From Tupaia tana (taxonomy: Eukaryota > Chordata > Mammalia > Scandentia > Tupaiidae), in the NCBI GenBank assembly GCA_026018925.1, contig JAKSZU010000009.1, forward strand, positions 69,862,949 through 69,926,948: DNA of 64,000 nt, given 5' to 3'. The notes beneath the pieces were generated by a model. It did no database searches, was not told the origin of the DNA, and saw only the letters and a program-made list of their open reading frames with translations. Below, one piece after another: positions 56,880 to 64,000 of this stretch. The number at the start of each line of letters is the position of its first letter. Position 1 is the stretch's first letter. Both the position numbers and the translations under genes were made by a program.

Positions 56880-57468
56880 TGCAGGAATGTGGGGCTGCAG
56901 GAGTGATTGGGTTCACAGTCACAGTAAGACACGGGTTCTGGTCTCACGGTCAGGAAGAATTAGAGTCGCGGGCACAGAGAATAGGTATTAGCAAAGCTGG
57001 GAATTTATTAACAAAGCAGACAGTTTATTAAAGGAAAGAGAAGGAAAAACAGAACTGTGAAGAAGGAAAGGTTCCTAGAAAGTGGGTTGTCAAGGAAGAA
57101 CTGTGGCAAGGAGTTTTTATTTGGGTCAGGAAGCGATTTGTCCAGACTTGTTCTAGATGGGACTTGTGCATGCATTCCCCTCCTGGTATGGAGGGGAACA
57201 TGTTGGATGGGTCCAATTATTTTCCTAATTTTGGAGTGGGTACCAAGGTCAGGAGATTCTTTGTCTAGAAGCTTTGGGCCATGAAAACTATTATATCTTC
57301 TTCCTGAAATGTGGTAGGGCATGGAAAAAGCCTGTTTTAGGTCTAGGTCATGCTGCCTAGGTCAATCACTGAACCATAACTGCCTCCATCTCAAAACTTA
57401 GCCATTTTGTGACTCCGTCTTAGGCCCATACCCTAATGATATTTTTAGGGGCCCTGTCTCCTACCTCA
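56880..57468 (-). mobile_element. ERV 5' LTR (antisense)
   Basis: About 589 bp, from sense TGAGGTAGGAGACAGG (57,468) to CATTCCTGCA (56,880). It is a close relative of 28,928-29,525: both keep the cttgtgcatgcattcc and gattctttgtctagaagctt blocks and the doubled tttattaa segments. Followed by a primer-binding-site-like sequence, so it is a 5' LTR; the copy at 28.9 kb is a 3' LTR. Confidence 0.75.
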
Positions 57469-58681
57469 AAAGGTGTATCATTAATAATTACATGACTGGC
57501 TAAAATTATAAAATATTTACAGGAAAAGTCAAATGTGAGGTAAACTTAGTTATCATATATTTGAAAGATAATTGATAATTAACCAGGTAAAAAGGAATAT
57601 ATGGAGAAGCATATTTCAGGAGAAAGCACTAGCATGTGCAAAGATTAAATTGCATGAAAGAGTTCATGGCATGTGTAGGAAATTAAACATAGTTTAAAAT
57701 CAGTAGAAGATGAACAGTGGTAAAGAGATGAGACAGAAGGAATAGACTGCAAATCATCTAGGCCCATATAATGGAAAATCAGGAAAAGATGTAGAGGCTT
57801 TATATATACAGCTTTACATTTCAAGGAAGATTGTTAGAACTGCAATGTGGAACACAAATTAAAAAAAATAAAAAACAGCCAATCTAGAGATAAATATTCC
57901 AATTAAAATGCAAAAAATATCAAAGACAGATAATGGCCTAGACTATGGTATACTATAGTTTAAGAGATACTAATAGATTCAGGATACTTATGAGATAAAA
58001 CTGGAAGTACTTGGTTATTGCTTACATATAGATTTGGAGAAGGAGTAATAATATATGGCTCCCAGATTTGAGAATTAATCAAATGTATGGATTTCTATTT
58101 GTTATGGGCAAGAGGAAAAAACAAACATATTTTGGGAGAAAGATAATGAGTTATGTTTGGGACATACAAAAAATTATGTCAGTTCCCTATCCTGTATGTC
58201 CTCACCACATCTCTGAGTTCACTTATCACTAAGATCATTCTTATGCACCCAGACATTTGCTTATGCATTCTGACTTCTCCACAGATCTTTCATGCTCAGT
58301 CTACTCTCAGTGCTTTGAAAGTGCTAGGAAATTTATAACACAAAGGGTAACTGAAAAACAACCACACTTCCAGAATCTCTGAGGATGAAGGACATATGAG
58401 TATTTCTGCTAATTGCATGCAGACAAACATGAGAGAGCTAGCAGAGGAATGTCCTAAATATAGTATGCAAGAGAATAACTAGAGGGGCAAGGAGGCCTCT
58501 GTGAAAGAACTTGGAAATTGTATTGCTAGATGTCTCAGGGATATGGGAGTTTCTAGCAACTAACCAGCTTAGGAGAGCCTTTATTTCCATCAGAGAAGTT
58601 GCAGATGAGAGATCCCCAGTATTAGGGATAGAAGTAGTTCTCAAGATCTTGTAAGAGACCACAGAGTCAGCATAAATTAAA
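57469..58681. other. Unassigned intergenic DNA
   Basis: No repeat, gene or RNA structure that I can support. Confidence 0.5.
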
Positions 58682-58695
58682 AGAATGAAAGGCCC

Positions 58696-58902
58696 CTGGG
58701 ACCAGCAGTTAGCGTAATGATTATGTCACTGGACTCCCACATAGTCCACTGTGGTTCGCGTCCCGGACCTGGTGACTTAAACTCACCCCAGGCGCGTGTG
58801 CGTACATGCCCAAGATCCCGAGAGGAGAATGGAGGAGAAGGGATTGTGGCATGGCCATCCCCCCTGGGGGGTGATTTCTCGCTTTCTATCTCTCTGTCTC
58901 TC

Positions 58903-58951
<49 letters not shown>

Positions 58952-58985
58952 CGAGCGCACACGCCCTATAAGAAAAAAAAAAAAA
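58696..58985 (+). mobile_element. tRNA-derived SINE with expanded (CT)n
   Basis: Sense full-length copy with a perfect 14-bp duplication, agaatgaaaggccc, at 58,682-58,695 and 58,986-58,999. The pyrimidine stretch has grown to a pure (CT)n at about 58,910-58,949. Confidence 0.92.
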
Positions 58986-58999
58986 AGAATGAAAGGCCC

Positions 59000-59599
59000 A
59001 AAAATCACATAAACAGAATGTTCTAGCGTTGTCAGTCAGTTAAGAACTATGCTGTTTTTTTATTTTTTGGTTTCCTCATGCTCCAACTTTGGAGGGAAAG
59101 ATAGTATGAATAACCACTAAGAGAAAAGGATTATAAGTACTATTTGAGAAAAAAATGAAAATAGCCATGTTGTATATCCCCAATCCATTGGGAGTGCCTA
59201 GTTTTCATCAGGCCTACAAATTTACTATTATATGAGACAGGATATTTTAATCATTGACTGAAAGTCCTTGTATAACTTATAAATAACCAGAAAAAACATG
59301 TTGTTGGCTTGAATTTTCTGTCCAACTGAATGAAATACAAAGGGATAAGTTTTATAAAGATGAAATTGCACTATGATTATAATTCCATCAGTCATGCTTG
59401 CTCAATAAATCACTTCCATTTATATATACTGTTGTCTATTTTTATAAAAGTGCTACAAAAATATTCTTCATTTGTCTTAAAAATCAGTAATGACATCTAA
59501 TGTTTATTTTCATTTTAGTATACATACATCTACCTCCTTCTTCTAGCAGTTACATATTATTCCCACTGTATAGCTGCCCTATAATTAAACTGTTCTTTT
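59000..59599. other. Unassigned AT-rich DNA
   Basis: No feature I can support. Confidence 0.45.
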
Positions 59600-59856
59600 A
59601 ATTCTGGTTAATAAAGCCAATTTTTATTATAATAGTTGATGTAAATATATAAGTCTCTCTCTCTCTCTCTCTAGGTGTACATATACACATACATATAATG
59701 CATATCCTTCTGTATCTGTGCAAAAAGGTAGATTTATAAAAGTAGAATTGTTAGATAAAACAGCATTCATATTTTAACTTTTGTTAGCAATTGCTAGATT
59801 ACTTTCTGAAAAGGTTCTACCAATCTGCATTACCAAGGCTTTATAATGTGTTTACA
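59600..59856 (-). mobile_element. Possible old L1 ORF2-end fragment
   Basis: The reverse complement has worn text like the L1 ORF2 C-terminal region (the agaattgttagataaaac and aaaaggttctaccaatctgc blocks). A (CT)n lies at 59,656-59,674. It would continue beyond the MLT1 LTR. Confidence 0.4.
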
Positions 59857-60365
59857 TGTTCTTTGATATTTCTCCCTTCAGAAGGAGGGAGTCTAACTTT
59901 TTACCTTTGAATATGAGCTGTACTTGGTGACTCCCTTCCAATACATAGAATGTGATGAAAATATTGTGTTATTTCTGACATCGTACCATAAAAGGCACCG
60001 AGATTTTCTCCTCTAATATTCTACTACTACTGGGAGAAGTTAGATGCTATATTATAAGGATGCTTAAGGAAATCTATGCAAAGGACCCTTTTGCGAGAAA
60101 ATTAGGCCTCTTGCCAATAGCCCAAAAGGAACTGAGATCTTTGCAAAACAGCCATATGAGTTACCCTTCTTGAAAGTAGATCCACTGGGAATCCTAGACA
60201 ATGGCTTGACTGTAATCTTATGAGAAATCCTGAGCCCAAATCACCCACATAACCCACTCCTGAATTCCTTCTTAACCCACAGAAACTGAGATAATAAATT
60301 TGTGTTGTTTTAATTTGCTAAATGCTGAGGAATTTTTTTAAACACAGAAATAGATAACTAATACA
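59857..60365 (+). mobile_element. MaLR LTR, MLT1 type
   Basis: Block order fits MLT1: a tctcccttcagaaggagggagtct start region, a gactcccttccaatacatagaatgtg block, a ccataaaaggc block, and the terminal gagataataaatttgtgttgttttaa with agatagataactaatac-like end. Old solo LTR of a non-autonomous ERVL relative. Confidence 0.72.
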
Positions 60366-60679
60366 TATATTTTGACCAACTTGTATAAATGTTCTCTTTT
60401 CCTGATACTCTGGGGAATATCAATGCTTCTTTTATTGTAAACTTAATAAGTAGATTTATCTAAATAAATATGATTCCTGTGCACTTTGCAACTTCTAAAT
60501 ATTCAAGTTTGGACTTTGGATCACTTTTCTTCTTCAAATTCCTTTTCTTGAAAATTTCATCTAATTTTAGTCACTTGAAACTTAATTATACACTGAGTCT
60601 GAATTTTTATCTCTTGACCTCATCTACTGTACTATCTACTCAGTGTCTCTACTTTGTTATCTGATAATCATGGTTAAAG
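60366..60679. other. Unassigned, perhaps continuation of an old L1
   Basis: AT-rich with no clear family match. Confidence 0.35.
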
Positions 60680-61300
60680 TAGTTTGATGAAACCAAATTT
60701 TACTCTCCTTTAAACTGACTCATTTACAGTTTCTTTATCTCAGTAAATGGCAACTCCACCTTTCTAGTTACTCTGGCCAAATGCCTTGCAATCAACCTTG
60801 ATTTATCGCATTCACTATATTTAACTAATCCATAAATCCTGTTGACTGTACTTTCTAACGATATCCAGAATGCACTGAATTTTTCAACACTTCCTCTGCT
60901 ATTTTAATAGTCCAAGCTACTGCTATGCTAAATAGTCCATCTATTTCCAAATTTCCACCCTCATTCCCCAACAGCTTATATTTCACATAACAAGAAAAGT
61001 TATCTTTCAAAAAACAGGACAATTCATCAGTCCTTGGCTGAGAATGCTCTACAGACTTTCCACCCTATGTAGAATAAAGTCAAAATTTTATAGTGACCTA
61101 AAGATACTCTAATTTCACCTCCCACTATGAGTCACCTTGCATACTTTGCATAGCCACAATGGCATCCCAGTTATTATTTCAAACTGCCATACAAGTTTTT
61201 GCATCAGGTTGAGGTTGTCTGTCTCTTTCTCATTAATCTACAGATTAGCGAGCATATACTTTTATTTTAAAGGTACTTGCTTATCAATTCTCATTTAGTA
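60680..61300 (+). mobile_element. L2-like remnant
   Basis: Shows an ancient repeat's blocks in order: tagtccaagctactgctatg (60,909), then ctctacagactttccaccct with agaataaagtcaaaatttta (61,050-61,090), then a atgagtcaccttgcatactttgcatagccacaatggc segment, which I read as L2. Age and divergence limit confidence. Confidence 0.4.
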
Positions 61301-61569
61301 TGAGATATACTCTCTTAATACATTTTAATAAACAATACATTAAAGTTAGCTATAGCCACTAGGTTGAACAGCAGATCCCGAGAGCTCATTTTTTTTTACA
61401 TCACTTAAAAATATTTTTAAATTTTTATATGATTATCTGTTTTTGTAAACCTTTTTTTTAATGAAAAAATTGTTTGTACTAACTATATAAAAAACAGCAT
61501 CTGGGGCTACATCTTGTACCTGTTACTGTCTTCCTGAACTAGCCCAAGACCCTTTTGTTTAGCTGCTCT
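61301..61569. other. Unassigned AT-rich DNA
   Basis: No feature I can support. Confidence 0.45.
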
Positions 61570-64000
61570 TTTTTTTTTTACATTTATTTCATTTTCTTTT
61601 ATGCATTTAATCACATTATTTAGCTTACAAAGTGAATATTTGAACATGTGAACATTTCTCCCTAGTCCAGTTGATAAAACTATAAAATATCTTCAACAGA
61701 CAATACCACATTTCTTTGTCCATTAATGCTTTGCCTCCCTAGTTTTTTTCTAAATGTCCATCCTCAGACCCTACTCTTTCATACACACTGTATCTGGTAT
61801 TTACATCCATTTACTGTGTTTCTATCTCCTTTAGTCAACTGGTTTCAGTCATAGAGTGCAGACACTCAGTATATATTAAGTGGTAACATACAATGTCTCT
61901 CCTTCATAGCCTGGCTTGCTTCACTCAGCAGTAAATCTTCTACATTCTTCCACTTTCTGTCAAAAGCCAGGGTTGTGTTGTTTTTTATGGCTGAATAGTA
62001 TTCCATAGAGCATACGTGCCAAAGTTTTATAATACGTTCATCTGTTTCTGGACATTTGGGTTGGTAACATGTCTTAGAAATTGTGAATAGTGCCACAATA
62101 AACATCTACATGCAAGTACTTTTCCGATTAAAAATTCTTCTGTCTTTTGGGTAGATACCAAGGACTGGTATTGCCAGATCATATGGTAGTTCTCTTTGTA
62201 GATTTTTGAGGAATCTTCAAATTGTTCTCCACCGTGGTTGGACCATTTTACATTCCTATCAACAGTATAAGAGTGTTCCCCTTTCACCACAGTCCCACCA
62301 GCACTTATCATTTTTTGTTTTTTTGTTTTTTTTAATCTTAGTCATTCTGACTAGGGTTAGGTGGTATCTCATTGCTGTTTTGAATTGCATTTTCCTTACA
62401 ATGAGGGATGTTGATCATTTTCTCATATGCTTTTTGGCTATTCCTATGTCATCTTTAGAGACTAATTCTCCCATTTTTTAATAAGGTTGATCATCTTTTT
62501 ATGAAATAGCTGCTTGAGTTCCTTGTGTATTCTGGTCATCAGTCCCTTAACTGATGCATAGTTTACAAAAATATTTTCCCATTCTGAGGGCTATTGATTC
62601 ATACTAATTACTGTGCCTTTTGCCATGCAGAAACTTCTTATTCTGATGTAATCCCACTTGTCCATTTTGGGAATTATCTACTGTGTGTTGGGGGTCTTAT
62701 TTAAGAAGTCTTTCCCTAACCCAACGTCTCCCAGAGTTTCCCCAGTGTTTTCCATGAGCAGTTTTATAATTTGAGGTGTTAGATTTAGATCTTTTATCCA
62801 CCTTGACTAGATTTTTGTCAAAGGTAAGAAATAGGGGTTCAGATTCATCTTTCAGTAGGTGGAAATCTAGTTTTTCCAGCCCCATTTGTTGAAGAGGTTT
62901 TCCTTTTCCCACTGAATTGACTGGTACCCCTTGTCAAAAATCAGTTGACTGTATGTTTGCGAATTTGTTTCAGGGGACTCTATTATGTTCATTAGTCCAC
63001 ATGTCTGTTTTAGTGCCAGTATCATGCTGTTTTGATTACGACAGCTTTGTAGTGTAGTTTTGGGTCAGGGAGTGAGATGCCACCCACTCTACTCTTCTTG
63101 TGCAGAATTACTTTGACAATAAGGAGTCTTTTATGATTCCAGACAAATTTTATGATTGTCTTTTGTAGATCTGTGAAGAACGAGTCTGGCACTTTGGTTG
63201 GCATTGCATTAAATATGTAGATTAATTTGGGTAGAATTGCCATTTTGATTATATTAATTCTTCCAATCCAGCAACATGGGATGTCCTTCCACTTTTTTGT
63301 GTCATTTTCATTACTTTTTGTGGCTATGGTAAATGGAATAACTTTTTTCAGTTCTATCTCAGTCTGCCTGTTGTTCATATATAAAAATACTATCAGTTTC
63401 TGTATCTTGAGTTTGTATCCTGCAACTTTACTGTATTCATGTATAACTTCCAGGAATTTTTTGCATGGAAACCATTGGGTCTTCTATGTATACAATCTTG
63501 TCATCTGCAAATAGAGTTTCACCTCTTCTTTTCCTACTTGAATGTCTCTTAGTTTTTTCCTCTTTTCTGTTTGTGTTGGTGGGGACTTCCAGTACTATCT
63601 TGAAAAGGAGTGGAGAATGTGGGCATCCTTGTCTTGTACCCATTTTTAGTGGAAAAGCTTTCAGCTTTTTTCCATTCAGAATGATATTTGCTATGGGTTT
63701 CTCATAGATAGCTTTTATTGTGTTGAGAAATGACACTTCTATGACAATTTTGCTCAGAGTCTTGATCATGAAGGGATGTTGTATCTTGTCAAATGCTTTT
63801 TCTGCATCAATTGATATGAGCATATGGTTTTTATCTTTCTTCCTGCTAATATGGTGTATTACATTTATGGTTTTGCATATGTCGAACCAACCTGCATTCC
63901 TGGAATAAAGCCTACCTGGTTGTGATGTATAATCTTTTTTATAAGTTGGTGGATATGATTTGCTAGTATCTTTTTGATAATCTTTGTGTCTATATTCATC
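61570..64000 (-). mobile_element. L1 element (antisense), truncated by the window edge
   Basis: A T-run at 61,571-61,580 marks its 3' end, then the 3' UTR, then ORF2 from about 61,880 to beyond 64,000. Aligned block by block with 30,002-34,900 of the other antisense L1 but with many differences; no SINE inside. Confidence 0.82.
61880..64000 (-). pseudogene. L1 ORF2 remnant (reverse transcriptase to C-terminus)
   Basis: Reverse-transcriptase core at 63,437-63,823, open for 128 codons: [29 protein letters not shown] and FADDKIVYI are all kept. Next is 63,022-63,378 ([27 protein letters not shown]). The C-terminal part, 61,866-62,105, has MFIVALFTISKT and KERHCML. Frameshifts separate these pieces. 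The position matching 63,385 is where the composite element sits in the other L1. Confidence 0.85.

Noticed and set aside
1-64000. Host protein-coding exons
   Set aside because: No run of splice-bounded, domain-bearing frames was found; all recognisable coding text belongs to L1, half-L1 or ERV elements. Short host exons cannot be fully excluded without alignment or RNA data.

Overview
The window is non-coding, repeat-dense DNA from a placental mammal. I found no host protein-coding exon, no functional RNA gene and no CRISPR or prokaryotic feature. The evidence for a mammal is direct: LINE-1 (L1) elements with recognisable ORF1p and ORF2p domains, MIR- and L2-like ancient repeats, MaLR LTRs (MST and MLT1 type), several endogenous retrovirus (ERV) remnants, and about 35 copies of one tRNA-derived SINE family. 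There are no Alu dimers, B1/B2 elements, carnivore SINEC or lagomorph CSINE copies. A tRNA-only young SINE family plus one old repeat with a 7SL-like segment (11.2 kb) suggests a non-primate, non-rodent euarchontan such as a colugo or tree shrew. That is inference; the species is not proven.

Layout. 0-5.4 kb: an antisense half-L1 (ORF1 plus a 3' tail, no ORF2) cut by SINEs, then more SINEs. 5.7-7.9 kb: an old 5'-inverted L1 carrying a solo LTR with a clean 4-bp target duplication. 8-12.3 kb: SINEs, a MIR, an MST-type LTR and a tRNA/7SL-like chimeric SINE. 12.3-18.1 kb: two further antisense half-L1 copies separated by an old L1 ORF2 fragment. 18.1-20.9 kb: L1M- and L2-like remnants, and a SINE with a 67-T run. 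20.9-25.9 kb: a sense, internally deleted L1. 28.9-38.7 kb: an antisense ERV (3' LTR, polypurine tract, gag-pro remnant) split by a long antisense L1. That L1 is itself split at 32,207-34,400 by a 2.2-kb GC-rich, VNTR-bearing composite retroelement. 39.8-42.2 kb: a sense ERV with LTR, primer-binding site and gag remnant. 44.7-52.1 kb: solo or orphan LTRs, AT-rich DNA and a fourth half-L1. 53.4-57.5 kb: an antisense ERV. 57.5-64 kb: mostly old repeats, an MLT1 LTR, and the 3' part of another antisense L1 that runs off the window.

How the parts relate. L1 ORF2p supplies reverse transcriptase and endonuclease. The SINEs, the half-L1 (HAL1-like) family and the VNTR composite all end in A-rich tails and many have target-site duplications, so they look like non-autonomous users of L1 machinery. 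The half-L1 copies share one ORF1/3'-tail junction, so they form an expanded family and are not random deletions. The strongest discovery candidate is the 32.2-34.4 kb element. Its plan resembles hominoid SVA/LAVA elements: GC-rich head, 19/25-bp VNTR, a middle segment I cannot place, L1/HAL1-like tails, poly(A) and a target duplication. It is built from different modules.
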